DNA of 64,000 nucleotides from Valencia hispanica (GCA_963556495.2 OY747704.1:4934001-4998000); one strand, 5' to 3'; counted from the stretch's first letter, positions 22,358 to 35,160 are shown. Program-made: numbers and translations. Notes: generated from the letters alone by a model not told the origin.

Positions 22358-23182
22358 TTAGGTAGGACTCAAACCAGCCAAGTACTGACCAGAGAGTCCA
22401 ACCCCACTCTCCAGTCGTTCTAATAGTATATCATGATCAACAGTGTCAAAGGCTCCACTGAGGTCCAACAGAACCAGCACTGTGGTTCTACCACAGTCTG
22501 TATTTATGCGGATGTCATTGAAAACTATGACTAGGGCAGTCTCAGTGCTGTGGTGAGCATGGATACCAGACTGAAAAACATCAAAGCGGTTGGTCATTGT
22601 TATGAAGCTATTTAACTGCTGAAACACCGCTTTTTCAATAATTTTACTGATGAATGGAAGATTAGAGATCGGCCTGTAGTTCTGCATTAACATGTTATCC
22701 AGATTATTCTTTTTTAGCAGTGGTTTAATAACTGCTGTTTTTAAAGCCTGATGAAAGATACCTGACAGAAGGGATGAGTTAACTATTTTAATCAGATCAG
22801 ACCCAATGACAGGGAAAACTTTCTTAAGGAAAGCTGTGGGTAGGATATCAAGACAGCAGGAGGAGGAGCCTAATTGCTTAATAATTTCTTCTAGGCTTTT
22901 TTGGTTTAATTCATGGAATTCTGACAGTTTTTCTAGATTTATGTTAGCTGGGTATAACATTGGTGGTCGGTTTGGTGCTGCGATACATACCGACCTTCTA
23001 ATTGTTAAAATCTTTTTGGTTAAAAAGCTGGCAAATTCATTGCAGGCCCTGGTAGAATTTAGTTCAGGGGCTACTGTCACTGGGGGATTAGTTAGTCTTT
23101 CCACTGTTGCAAACAAAGTCCTTGCATTATTAATGTTTCTGCTAATGATTTCAGAAAAGAAAGATTCCCTAGCTTCTTTCAA
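22358..23182 (-). pseudogene. L2 ORF2: reverse transcriptase, N-terminal half
   Basis: The 274-residue frame includes FLKKVFPVIGSDLIKIVNSS, YRPISNLPFISKIIEKAV and [20 protein letters not shown], which are RT motifs 1 to A (catalytic Asp in motif A). It stops near 22380 by frameshift just before motif B. Confidence 0.88.
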
Positions 23183-23300
23183 AGTTAACTGATATCTGTT
23201 CAGTCTCTCTTTGTAGATCTCACAGTGAACCTGGAGTTGAGTTTTCTGCCATTTTCTCTCAGCTCGTCGACACTCCCTTTTTTCACTACGTACTAGTGGA

Positions 23301-23696
23301 TCACTTCTTTCTACCTGAGACTACTTTCACTTTAATCAGAGCAATGGAATCAATGATGTCTGAGATTTTCACGAGGAAATTATCTACCAGCTTGTTTACT
23401 GAGTTGTAGTTGGGAGATGAGGGGGATGTGGTGGAAGGGTAAATACTTTTAAAGGTTTCAACTGAACTGTCCCCTAGAAAATGTTTTTTTACAGCTATCT
23501 CACTGTGGCTAGATATTTTAGCAGAGATGGTACTTTCAAAGAAAATACAGAAATGGTCAGATAATGCGGTATCAATTACTGAGATGTCAGATAAAGTTAA
23601 ACCTTTGCGGATAATTAAGTCCAGAGTGTGTCCTCTATTGTGTGTTGGCTGTTTGACATGCTGGGTCAGGCTGAAGTTGTGAAGAGTGTCACTCAA
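23301..23696 (-). pseudogene. L2 ORF2: C-terminal part of AP-type endonuclease
   Basis: The frame contains FSLTQHVKQPTHNRGHTLDL and DTALSDHFCIFFE, the last motifs of the apurinic-type endonuclease (including the catalytic SDH). The preceding parts are found upstream on the same strand: SETWLDINKETPVLIEST near 24040 and GDFNIH-like text near 23740. The very start (LALLNIRSLSGKSLLINELI, 25320-25261) lies beyond the nested insertion. Confidence 0.8.
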
Positions 23697-24078
23697 TGGT
23701 TTAGCTAGTCTATCCTGGAGGTTGTCAGTATGAATGTTGAAGTCCCCTACAATGATTAATTTGTCATAATCGACACATATTACGGAGAGAAGGTCGCCGA
23801 AATCATTAAAGAAGTTAGAGTTATGTTTAGGAGGCTTATATAAACTTAGGAATAGAGCTTTTTTAGGCTCATTTACCTGGGTGGCTAGGTATTCAAAAGA
23901 GTCAAATGTGCCCAGGGATACCTATTTAAAGTAAAGTTGTTGCTACACCTCCACCTCGTCTGTGTATCCTGCTCTCAATTAAGAAATTGTAGTTTGGAGG
24001 AGTAGATTCTATCAATACAGGTGTTTCCTTATTTATATCTAGCCATGTTTCTGATAAAAAAGGGCATGTATTTTATGT

Positions 24079-25242
24079 TCAATTCAATTCAATTTATTTA
24101 TATAGCGCCAATCACAACAGATGTCATCTAAAGGCACTTAACAAGAAGTCATTTCAATACATTTATACAAACATTCCAATCAGTTAAAAAGTTTCCTATT
24201 TAAGGAATCCCAGCAGATTGCGTCAGTCATTGGCGTGAGGTTGGGCCCCGTTGATGCAGACTTTCCAACCACAGCAATCCTTCAGCAATCCCTCATACTG
24301 AGCAAGCATGTAGCAACGGTGGAGAGGAAAAACTCCCCTTTAACAGGAAGAAACCTCCAACAGAACCAGGCTCAGTAGGAGCAGCCATCTGCCACGACCG
24401 TCTGGGGGTTTGAGAAGACAAAGCAGAAACACAGAAGGAACAGAAGATCTGATATAAGAGAACTTTCTATGTTACAGAAAGTAAAAAGTTAATAACAGGA
24501 CACAGTGGATGTTCAGTTACTGGGAGGATCATCCAGGTCGATGCCCCCCGTCCAACAGGGCATTGCAGCCAAGCAGGATACCAGACCAGGTATATCTTCT
24601 ATGGAGAGAAAAACACTGAGAGAAAACAAGGTTAACAGTCGAAATAACATAATGGACTGTAATACAACTGGAGAGTCGTAGGAGAAAAGGAAGTAGCAGA
24701 GTGAAGAAAATTGGTACGTCTGTCCTCCAGCAGTCTAAGCCTATAGCAGCATAACTACAGAGATAGCTCAGGATGACCTTAGCCACTCTAACTATAAGCT
24801 TTATCAAAAAGGAAAATTTTAAGCCTGGCCTTAAAAGTAAACAGCGTGTCTGCCTCACGGACTAAAGCTGGGAGCTGGTTCCACAGGAGAGGAGCCTGAT
24901 AACTAAAAGATCTGCCTCCCATTCTACTGTTAGAGATCCTAGGAACTACAAGTAAACCTGCAGTCTGAGAGCGAAGGGCTCTGTTAGGAACATATGGAAC
25001 AATTGGATCTCTGATGTATGATGGAGCTTGATTATTAAGGGCTTTGTATGTAAGAAGAAGGATCTTAAATTATATTCTGGATTTAACAGGGAGCCAATGA
25101 AGGGAAGCTAAAACAGGAGAAATTTGATCTCTCTTTTTAATATTCATCAGAACTCTTGCTGCCGCATTTTTGATCAACTGAAGGCCTTTAATGGCATTTT
25201 GTGGACTACCTGATAGTAAAGAATTACAGTAGTCCAGCCTTG
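24079..25242 (-). mobile_element. Second L2-type LINE 3' fragment nested in the first
   Basis: It ends in CAATTCAATTCAATTTATTT (plus view, 24079 on) and includes the 3'UTR text ACGACCGTCTGGGGGTTTGA and GGAAGAAACCTCCAACAGAA, the same family as 30497-30988 in opposite orientation. The coding end includes [10 protein letters not shown] at about 25110-25080 on the minus strand. It splits the endonuclease start (INELITEL) from SETWLD of the host L2. TGAAC flanks both sides, but the tail repeat makes a target duplication ambiguous. Confidence 0.85.
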
Positions 25243-25595
25243 AGGTAACAGTTCAGTGATTAGTTCATTAATTAGGAGTGACTTTCCTGATAAAGACCTA
25301 ATATTTAATAAAGCTAACTTAAGTGATTTCATAATTGGTAGCTGAGCTTTTTGACAGGTGATTAACTTGAGATTTGTTTTATTATAAGTGTGTTTGGCTT
25401 TAATTTTTTGTTTTCGTTTGCTAATAATGACTTGAATAATTTTTTCGGGGTGGCCGGACAACTTCTGGGAGATGGTGGGATTAGAATTTCTCTCCGGTTC
25501 CCTTGCCCATCAAATGTCAGTGATTACTAGTTCTGGCATTGGCATAGTACATCCAGTGTTAGTCCCAGAGGCCTGATGTAGTCCAAGTTTCGGTG

Positions 25596-26880
25596 TTAGG
25601 TGTGATCCAATTCTAATTTGTGCTTTGTGCTAAACGGAGAGACATTAGGTGTCGATGAGTCTGAAGACATTGTGATACTTGTACATTGCACTGCAAAGTG
25701 TTCTTCTTCTTTACTCGCTGCTGGAAAAGTTTGTTCTGTGTCCATCCTTGCAGGTGTCTGAGAGGGTGGTGTGATCTTGAGTTTTTGTTTTTGTTCTCTG
25801 GTCGTGTCAACTGGCTGTGCCACAAGGTCGACTTTTGCCGGCCTTATCAAGTGTTTATTCAGATAACAAAAAATGTTTGAGATCAAGAGTCTCAGTCCAG
25901 CTCTATTAAGATAACGTCCATTTGGCTTGAACAAGTGATTGGCACATCCAAATATTTTAAAGCTATTAATAAATGGGATGGACTTTTCAACAGAATTGCT
26001 CTTCAACCATTTGTGGAGCATGCAAAGTCTACTGTATCTTTCATCATTTCCTACAGGGACTGATCCGCTGATAAAGATGTTTATGTTGAGTCCACCAAGT
26101 CTCTGTAGCAGATCAGAGAAGTCTGCTTTGAGAACTTCAGATTGCTTTTTGGCTACATCATTCACACCTGTGTGAATTACAAGCTTTTCCAGGTTGGGAT
26201 GTTGTTCCAAAATCTTCTGGATTTTTTCCGATATTTCTCTCACTGTACTCTTGGGGCAGCTGATAACGCTAGTGTTCTGGCTTCAAAAATCTTCAACACC
26301 ATTAAGTGATCCGTCATGTATGATGAGAACTTTTGCTGGGGGGGTTCTTACTTTGTTTTGTGTCCGCTTAATATGGATGGATTTCTCCTGGTGGCTTTGG
26401 CTGGTCCCAGGGGCTGTGTCGTCTTTCAGGGAACTGAGGGCTGCGAATCTGTTTCTCAGCGGAATTCCAGGGGGAGAGATATCCTCTGCTTTAGGTTGTG
26501 CGTTCTTTTGTTTCTTCTTCCTGGGAGCAGAGAAAGCAGGTGTAGATTCTGTGCGCTTTAAAGCCGGCCAGTCGTTGTCGAATTGTGAGTGGGGTGTTCT
26601 ACCCGTTAGACGACTTTTCGCTGGAGGAGTAGCGTTGTTCTGTGGCTTTTTGTGCGAGACTGTTGGACCGAGATAACACGGGGCTGCCAGGTTCTTGTTC
26701 CCTGCGTGTACTCATCTGTAAAGTTGTCTCATTTCCATACCCAGTGTTTAGATCAAAATTAATCTGAAGATGGTGTAGCTTCCTCTCGAGTGTTTCAGTT
26801 CTCTGGAGCAGTTTCTCAAAATCCTCAGCTGAGCAAAACGCCATTTTGGTAATCCACAGTGCTTCAGAAAGTAATCCCAA
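25596..26880 (-). pseudogene. L2 ORF1: coiled coil and esterase-like domain (broken)
   Basis: The first frame (26847 downwards) reads MAFCSAEDFEKLLQRTETLE, a coiled-coil start, up to a stop near 26599. After a frame change the second (26243-25596) has LEKLVIHTGVNDVAK, FISGSVPVGNDERY and LFKPNGRYLNRAGLRLL. These match blocks III to V of the SGNH/GDSL esterase seen in ORF1 of L2/CR1 LINEs. Block I, usually a GDS, reads IIHDGSLNGV near 26310 and so lacks the normal form. The function of this domain in retrotransposition is poorly known. Confidence 0.75.
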
Positions 26881-27239
26881 AAAAAATCCGGTCTAATAAA
26901 GTGACTCCAGAGGCTGGGTGTATAAAGTATCTAAGAAAAAAGCTAAGAAATGAAAATAAGAAAAAAAAAAACAAGAAAAAAGAATAAGGCTAGAGATCAG
27001 AAAAGGTTGGGAGAAGCTGCTCCTCCTTCAACAGCCAGATTAAAAGTATAGGCCATAGGGTCCAAAGTCTTTGAAAAACGTAGTGGCTTATAGACGGAAA
27101 ATTACGGATTTTTTGTTTTCACTTTGAGTTAAAATAAAAGTCCCATCATTTGGAAACAATCAGTTCCAAGAATTTATCTGGAAGTAGAAAAAAGGAAAAA
27201 GGAAAAAGAGATGTTTATTTAACCACTAAAGGACGTTTT

Positions 27240-27345
27240 AGAATAAAGACTCGTGGCCCGCCCCAGTCTAAAGTGCTTTGTGGTCCTCTGACTGAAAAAG
27301 CACTATACAAATGCACCATTACCATTATTGTCATGGTGAGTATTC
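27240..27345 (+). repeat. Fragment of a dispersed fish repeat
   Basis: GTAAAGTGCTTTG-like text with AAAAAGCACTATACAAATGC and CATTACCATT resembles the terminal part of the TGGTAAATGG repeat seen in opposite orientation at 45745-45890. Confidence 0.4.
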
Positions 27346-27950
27346 AGTTTTCTTGATACTAAGGCCAAACAACTGCAAAGACATGGAACCCAACAGAAAT
27401 GTAGTATCGTCAATGCAACTGCACATTGAAAGCCTTTCACAAAATCCATATTTATTTCTATCCTTGCCTTTACCCTGAGAGTGGACTGATAAAATCAAAG
27501 CCAATCAGGAAGACTGAATCAAACAGAAGCCTAAAATATGAAATCCTTAGTGTAGTAAAACAGATTTTGTTCTGCTGAAAAAAGAATGACAATCTAAATT
27601 ACCTCTATTGAAATACACATTTTTCAACAGCACTGTGTACCAGCGGAAGTAAAAAACCACATCTGTTTGATTTGTTTAAATACCTAAAATCAGCTTGCTG
27701 TTAGCCTTCCACTGCTCTGAAGATCTATTCAGTTTTTCAATTTGAAATGACTTCTGTCTGCTGTAGGTTAGATAAATATTACTGAAAACTTTACAGAACT
27801 TTACTCCAAAACATAAAAAACCATGTTATTTACATGCCCCAAACACTAAAACCGATTGTGCTGAGCTGTTTCTGCACCCCGCTTGTATTACCATGAGTAC
27901 AGTTGGAGTTCACCAAAGAGAAGCAGAGAAATAGGGCTGCTGCCTAATAC
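27346..27950. other. No recognised feature
   Basis: AT-rich unique sequence without a credible frame or repeat. Confidence 0.3.
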
Positions 27951-27951
27951 A

Positions 27952-28240
27952 GTGATGTAAAAAAGTGTTCGACCCCTTTCTGATTTCTTATTTTCTTGCA
28001 TGATTTTCAACTTAAATGTTTCAGATCATCACTAAACACAATATGCAGTTTTTAAGTGGAGGTTTTTATTATGGGAGAAAATGATCCAGACCTGTTCAGC
28101 CCAGTGTGACAAAGGGATTGCCCCCTAAACCTAATAAGTGGTTGAGCCACACTTAGCAGCAACAACTGCAGTCCGGCCTTTTGCGATAACTTGCAATAAA
28201 AATCTTTATTTAAAAACTGCATCTTGTGTTTACTTCTGTT
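27952..28240. mobile_element. Tc1-like element fragment
   Basis: Text such as AAAAAGTGTTCGACCCCTTT, ATTGCCCCCTAAACCTAATA and GCAGCAACAACTGCA is typical of a fish Tc1 family. It ends in GATAACTTGCAATAA. The coding region is gone, so this is an end fragment or a deletion derivative. Confidence 0.65.
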
Positions 28241-30496
28241 AAATGTTCATTTTCTATGACATGATTAACAGATTGAGGATTTCATTAAAGAGGAAGACTC
28301 AATGCGTAGAATATTGACATAATAAAAAATTAAGTCATAATGGGCTTCCTTTCATTTCAAGTTTTGGACTAATTTTGTTTAGACAACTACAGGAGGAAAA
28401 TATAAAAATATAAAAAATATACACATTTTGAATTGTGTTGAATATGGTTCATGTGAACAAAGAGGACTAGAGATAACTTATGTAAACAAGCTGGCAATGG
28501 CCATGTGTCATATAACGCACCTGAAAAATATGCTGACATATCACATCTATCACATCATGAACTACTTATTTTTAAACTTTATTGCATAAAAAAAAATTAA
28601 TGAATGAAGAACTAGTTTATGTTAGAACAAATGGGTTTAGCTCAGCATGCAAAGATGCTTTATACATACATTTTTCAGTTTTAAACTGTCTATTGTGAAA
28701 TTAATTTAAGAACTTGTAACAGATAAACTTCCACCCCACTGACAAAAGGGAGAAATTATTGGTATTGTTTACCTGAAAGTTTCAGCTTCTTTCTTGATGC
28801 CTTCTTTAAGAACTGTCATCTGCTGAAAGGATGAGGTGGCTGTATTTGAGATGAAATATGTAAAACACTTCTAATATGTCTTCTGGTTCAGGGATGTCCT
28901 AATAGAGTTAGCATGAAAGTTGTGGTTCATGTATACATCTGTGTGTTTCGGTTTTTAAAGCTATGCCTCCAGCTGCAGTCCTCAGCTTAGGAATCTCCCT
29001 TAAACTCTTGAAAAAGCTTGTGTCACAATCCTCTCATGTGTGTGCTTATACATGCTGCTGGGGCACTCTTTTGTATGACATGACTTCCTTCCACTTAACT
29101 TTCTGTTGGTTTGCTTGGATGTAGTACTCTGTTAACAGCCAGCGTTATTGGCACTGACCTGTCTATCTGCTGGACAACTGACAAGTCGGCAGTTTTTGCC
29201 ATGACTGTGTAGGCCCTAAAATTGTTGGCCTTATGTGATATTCTAATTTTTTGAGAAATTAAATTTTTGTATTTTCATCAACTTTATTATGAAATACTCT
29301 GTGACTACTGAATCTATATGATGTAATTTTCCCTTTTTGGACTGAATTGCCTAAATAAATCAGCCTTTCAATGATCTTGTAATTCACTCTGATGCACCTC
29401 CATTTAATGTTGCTGATAGAATTTTGCTGCTAGCGAAAATTTAAATCCTGTTTTCATATGTTGCAGTTTGGGAAAAACCAATAAAGGGTTTTCCCAAACA
29501 GGAGCTTAACTCCAAAGGGAGCCATAACGTTGTACTTGTGTACCTGTCTGCAGTTTCATTTGACATTATGCATGTCTCAGCCCTTTGTTCATCAAGTGAA
29601 AACAGAGAGAAAAACACTCCAGCTTCCATTTTAGCCCCTAATTTGTAAAGTCAGTCATGATAAAAAGGAACAGCCCTTCAAGCATTTCTTAACTGTATGT
29701 GAGAATATAGCAGTGACATGTTAGCTGTGCGGCTGGTTGTTATTAATGTCTCAGTCATGTCTGCAGACTTTGGAACCCACTCCAAAGTTCAAAGAAGATA
29801 TTAAATGTATTTGGAGGGTTGATCTTATGCAGACATTTGGCACTGTTCCTGCATCTTAAACTTTATAGGGCCCAGTGTTTCTATATTGCCTGTCAGGAGT
29901 TGTTAAGAATGGCCTCTTTCTAATAAAGACTTCATCGCAGCACTTTATATGAGTCTGGGTACATCTGGCCAACGTATCTGGCGTCCCTTACAGATTCTGG
30001 CTCAGACACCTAACTTGAGACCTGAAAGCCCTCGGCACCCCGCCTGGCTGGCACTCCCTCCCCTGGGAAAGCTGGGCTGGGAGAACAGAGCGTCAGTAAG
30101 GACAGGATGCGGAGCTCCATTTGTATATGAGCATAGAGAGAGAGAGAGAGATGCTGACCCTTGCTCTATTTATTGTTGGCTGCTTGTAAATTTACAAAAT
30201 GCTAACGTGGAAGCAGTACGACAGAGAATAAAAGAGATCCCACAGAGAACCACTGTATGTTTATGCAGTCCTAACACATGGTACTATGTACAGTGCGGAT
30301 GCACTGTGTTGCATTTTTGCCAAACCCACTTTGGAATTCAAGAGCCCAGCTTGAAAGACAACATATTTTAATGTTCCTGGAAACCAGAAATGTGTACCAT
30401 ATGTACTGTACATTACTCTACAGTTTATAAACGTATAAACCGGGTATTCAATGTCCCAGTTACATTTAGTATGTTAGTACATTTGGTATCCTGCTT
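28241..30496. other. Mostly unique sequence
   Basis: No gene is recognised. A 140-residue frame at 29949-30371 has no known domain and includes a GA run; I judge it to be chance. The sequence at about 29940-30370 looks non-repetitive and may be regulatory. Confidence 0.3.
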
Positions 30497-30988
30497 GGCT
30501 GCAATGCCCTGTTGGACGGGGGGCATCGACTGGGATGATCCTCCCAGTAACTGAACATCCACTGTGTCCTGTTATCAACTTTTTACTTTCTGTAACATAG
30601 AAAGTTCTCTTATATCAGATCTTCTGTTCCTTCTGTGTCTCTGCTCTGTCTTCTCAAACCCCCAGACGGTCGTGGCAGATGGCCGCTCCTACTGAGCCTG
30701 GTTCTGTTGGAGGTTTCTTCCTGTTAAAGGGGAGTTTTTCCTCTCCACTGTCGCTACATGCTTGCTCAGTATGAGGGATAGCTGAAGGATTGCTGTGGTT
30801 GGAAATCTGCCCAACCTCACGCCAATGACTGACGCAATCTGCTGGGATTCCTTAAATAGGAAACTTTTTAACTGATTGGAATGTTTGTATAATTGTATTG
30901 AAATGACTTCTTGTTAAGTGCCTTGAGATGAAATCTGTTGTGAATTGGCGCTATATAAATAAACTGAATTGAATTGAATTGAATTGAA
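30497..30988 (+). mobile_element. L2-type LINE 3' UTR and tail
   Basis: The familiar 3' terminal text of fish L2-type LINEs is present: CCCAGACGGTCGTGGCAGAT, GGAGGTTTCTTCCTGTTAAA, GGCGCTATATAAATAAACTG and a GAATT tail. Its complement forms the nested fragment at 24079-24620. Confidence 0.9.
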
Positions 30989-31284
30989 TTTAGGTATTAT
31001 GCCCTACACTAAACCTGGATCTCATTTCCTATAATCTACCCAATATCTTATTCTGATTAGGTTTTCAAATGACAAACATAATGTTAATCACAGGTGGAAT
31101 GTTAATTCAAAGTCGTTAAATGTTAAAAGAGGTTTTCACTCTGAGTTTACTCAGTTACAGTGTGTATAAAACGTATTGGTAATGTCTTCAATGCTACAAA
31201 CGAATGAATAAAATACATTTTTTTATTGTACAATCCAGTATAGATCTGTTTCCAATATGAAGGGGCCCTGAAGGAACACCGTGC

Positions 31285-32425
31285 ACAGTGGGCAAAAGTA
31301 TTCACACCCTTGAAACATTTTCTCATTTTCTCTCATTACAGCAACTGTTTGTTTACTGGGTTTTCATGTGATAGATCAAGTCAAAGTTGTGCTCATATGG
31401 GAATTGGAAGGAAATAGTTTTTTTTGTTTCAAAAAAATCTGAAAGGTTAAGCATGCATTTGTATTTTTCTCCCCTTACTGTGATACCGCCAAATCAAATC
31501 CAGTGCAACTAACTGCCTTCAGAAGTCAGCTAATTAGTAAACTGAGTCAATCTGTCTTTCATTTATTCTTTGCTGACAGATGACAGACTAAGCAAGGAGA
31601 ATGTCAACCAGAGAAGCAGCTAAGAGGCTCATAGTAACTGTGGAGGAGCTGCAGAGATCCACAGCTCAGGTGGGAGAACCTCTCTGTTTTCTCTCTGAAC
31701 TGTTTGTTGTTCAGAGTCCTAATCTAGCCGTTGTGGATGAGGGACAAGAATAAGTTGTTCACTGTTTGCGATATGAGTTCCAATTAAAAACTTCCCATAA
31801 ACCATGTAGGGGCCACATCAAACATGTCAAAGAAGATGCTCTGGTCAGATGTGATAAAAAGGAACGTTTTTTGCCTACATGCCAAACCCTGTGTATGTTG
31901 GCAAAAAACAAATGAGGCACACCACCTATAAACACATTATACTCAGGGTAACATCATACTATAGTGGTGGCATCATCATGCTGGTGGAGGATGCCTTTCC
32001 TGAGCAGGAGAAGGAAATCTGGACAGAGCTGATTGAAAAAAAAGATGGCGTTAGACACAGGGTCATATTGGAAAACAACCCGTTAGAGGCTACAAAAGAC
32101 TTAAGGAAGAGACTGACCCTACACATGTAGCCAGAGCAACGCTTGAATGGTTTAAATCAAAACATATGTTGAAATGGGCCAGTCAAAGTTCAAACTTAAA
32201 TCAAATCGACAATCTGTGGCAAGACTTGAAAACTTGTGTTCACAGACGCTCTCCATCAAATTTCAGTAAGCTATAGTTATTTTTATTGTCAAAAAAAATT
32301 TTAAAACCTTTTATCATTTTAAAGCCATATTGCAGTTATGTGTTTCTCTTTTCTGGTCTGTCACATAAACTCTCAGATTAAGTGGGAATGTGAAAAATGT
32401 CTTGTGGCATGAATGCTTGGGCAAG
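31285..32425 (+). pseudogene. Tc1-like element with decayed transposase
   Basis: The left end CAGTGGGCAAAAGTATTCAC is a Tc1 inverted end; the right end (GCATGAATGCTTGGGCAAG, near 32425) is its decayed complement. A frame at 31879-32130 keeps KHIILRVTSYYSGGIIML-like text, and further on EWFKSKHMLKWASQSSNLNQ then IDNLWQDLKT shows the Tc1 segment near the third catalytic acidic residue. Several stops and shifts exist. Confidence 0.75.
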
Positions 32426-35018
32426 ACACTTGAAGTGCTAAACCCTTTCATTATTTGTTTCAATCATAAAAAGCTGCTTTTTATAAACCTATCAGTTCCT
32501 GGCTAAATGAAAGCAAACATGTCCATTAACACACAGTAAAGGTTCAGTTATTAGCTTGTTGTGTTTTGTTCACTGTAATGTTTGACGTGGCTCCTCCATA
32601 CACTGTAATCAGAAAATACAATTCTCCCAGGAATTTAAGGCAGGTAGCCAAAAGTGGTTTAATTTAACTTTGGGAATTCATAGCCTGATACAGTTTTCAG
32701 ACTAGCTTAGCCAAATGTTTATAGGTTAGTTTAACCATGCTAATCTTCTAGAATAAGGGCCATACACAAGCTCACAAACAAACAAATGTGGTCTGGGCAA
32801 TAGAGAAGCACATTCTGTCTCATAAAGGGAGTTTTTTGCCTGATATTGTCCTCAGAGTCGTTATACCAGAACAAAAATAATTACCAAGTCGACCCACCGC
32901 AAAGGACTCTTGTCTTCTTGTTTTTTTTTCTGTTTAACCATTTCTAATTAACCGCTGTAGGCGAATCTTGCTTCTGCTTTTCATAATTCATGATTTGCTT
33001 ACAAAGTGTAAAGATAGCTGTTTCTTAGACAAGTCCCTCTACCTCGTGTTCCAGTTCCAGTGTGGAGCGAAGTGTAAACTGGTATTTTTAAGTGGAAATC
33101 GTTTATGCCTTTATGATAAGCTCAGGTCCCTGCTGCTCCAGTCATGGGAAAACTGATCACAATGTGCTCAAGCAGAGTGAGGAAAGCTGCTCATAAAAAC
33201 AGTTTTCTCTTTTTTTCCCTTTTCTCTCCTCTTTTTTTCCAGTTATGCTTTCAGGAAGGCTGCCAGCCCCAATCACTCACAGTTTTGGCACAGATGCTCA
33301 TTTAAAGTGATTGCAAAACTTTTTCAAAATGATCTTTTTTTAGTACTGCAATTGGGGGAAGCAGTTGCATGTAATGAGCTGTATAAAATAATGAAACGCA
33401 GTATGCAAAGACAGTAGTTGCAGTACACACACACGCACACACACAGTAACTTATGTGATGCATGAAACCTTCCTGTGCATTCTATGACTGTGCATCACCA
33501 GTCTTGTTTTTATCAAATTTTAAAGTGTAACTTGCTGCACGGGTTCTTCAGGGATGAACTGTTAGGCAGCAGACTCTTTGTTTCATCTGTATAAAAAAGA
33601 AATCTTTCCCAGTACAAACTAAGATGAATCCCATTCTTTTTCATACATCCCCCTTTTCCTCTAAGACTAACAGAGTCTGCCACATTAAGCCAATCCTATG
33701 AAGCTCCACTGTATTTGACAACTCTAATTTAACTCTGCATGTCTAAATGTTTTAAGATTGCATTAAAAATCACCATCCCAAAGCTGTGCTCCACTTTCTG
33801 CTATGACTTACAATGAAAAATACTCTCCAAAGGCCCACATAAGTACCTCCCTCCTGGTCCTAACTTTCTGCGTGTGCTATTCTTATACTGAATTTAATGG
33901 TCAGATATACTGACCGCCTTGAATTTATTTCTGCTGTCACACAGAAGTGTTTGGTGCATTGGGAATTCTTAGGTCTCTTAATATAATTCTTAAGGTCCGA
34001 AAGTATTTAAAAAGCCTAAGGCAGCCTACTGCATGCTTGGATTCAAGGACATATACACTCACTGGAAAAAGAATGCAAACATTGTTTGTTTTTATGGTTT
34101 GACATTATAGAACAGAAATATTAAAATAAACCATATGTTTCTTCACATGTTTTCAAATAACATAACTGTTAAATTCAATGAAAAACACTAAATGCATTAT
34201 ACACTTTGCATTTAAGCAAAATGCATAAACAAAGTGAATCGCTTACAGCTGAACTTATCTCCTGTATAGCATTATCACTCCCTAAAATGTTGCTGAGTAT
34301 TTCTGGAACAGGTATTTTTTTCATAATTCAGTTCATTCAGTTGTTTGTGCCATCATTTTTTGCACAGATCTCTTTAGGTTCTACTGCAACCACATCAAAC
34401 TCTGACCAACAGTATACATAATAAAATCCCTGATTTTTTTTTTTACTTTCAGCCTTTTTTGTTGTTGATTTTCTGCTTTGGTTTTGGTTCTTTCATTATT
34501 ATTGTTTTGCATAGCTGGGTTTTGGCCAAGAATCACTAGGCTTTTAGGTAATCTGACTCTTGAAATGCTGCAGTGCTGAAAAATAGCTGAACTTGTTAGG
34601 TACCTCAATAGCTACATGGTCCCCCAGTAGTGTGACTACCAAACAAGCCCACCTCACTCATATGTAGATACATTTTATACAGAGTGATATATTTTAAATG
34701 TTCTTTACTGTTAGCCATGATGATTATGGCTTACAGCTGATGAAAATCCAAAATTCAGTTTCTCAGAAAATGGAATATTACACAAGGCAAATAAAAAAAA
34801 GGTTTACACTGCAAAAATATGGGGCTCCTGAAATGTTTGTCCATGTACTGTATATTGTCTACAGTCAGTCCTTTGTCAGGGCTACATTGATTGTTGTTGG
34901 AATCGTGTCTCTCATTTTCCTATTGACAATATTCTTTAGACTCTCCATGGGGTTTACGTAAAGTAGCTTTATTGACCAATCAAATTCAGTGACACTAGGG
35001 TCATTAAAATATATATCA
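32426..35018. other. Unique AT-rich sequence
   Basis: A short CA run lies at 33426-33446. I recognise no gene or repeat in this stretch. Small frames (32968-33156, 34206-34421, 34698-34961) lack features of real genes. Confidence 0.3.
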
Positions 35019-35160
35019 ACAGAGGTGGGACGAGGCCTCTTGTCTTTCCAGCCAATTCTTGAGTCAGTATCTAAGTAAAGACATGTCAATCTCAAGTTGA
35101 ATCTAAAGCCAAGACATGCAAGTCCTGAGTCGAGTTAAAGACCAAAAGTTACAATTATCA
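35019..35160. repeat. Remnant of AGAGGTGGGAC-type dispersed element
   Basis: CAGAGGTGGGACGAGG followed by several AAGTC/CAAGTC motifs matches the start of a fish repeat rich in CAAGTC words. The other end was not found. Confidence 0.45.

Larger units (their letters stand above)
21159..27045 (-). mobile_element. Nearly full-length L2/Maui-like LINE, with nested insertion
   Basis: Flanking GTATAGGC copies at 21151-21158 and 27046-27053 form a target-site duplication. The insert starts on the minus strand after 27045 and ends in a GCCTT repeat tail at 21159-21175. It carries ORF1 (coiled coil plus SGNH-esterase-like) and ORF2 (endonuclease plus RT), both broken. A 1.16-kb fragment of another L2 lies inside (24079-25242). 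Without that, the element is about 4.7 kb, near full length. It is inserted into pogo-like copy B. Confidence 0.85.
19725..27112 (-). mobile_element. Pogo-like non-autonomous element, copy B, interrupted twice
   Basis: Pieces at 19725-19796, 20575-21158 and 27046-27112 join into one element like copy A. Its ends read GCGCACCTGAATATAAGCCA and, at the far side, GTAGTGGCTTATAGACGG before AAAATTACGG. The minus frame 21088-20783 contains WETKRNAYNSAFKLKEIELE, like the start of pogo-type transposases, followed soon by FSGFSAEEEDSDQ, like an acidic C-terminus. That suggests an internal deletion derivative. Two LINE insertions split it. Confidence 0.65.

Noticed and set aside
29949..30371. 140-residue plus-strand frame
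   Set aside because: No domain, a GA microsatellite inside, no splice or promoter context; judged a chance frame.
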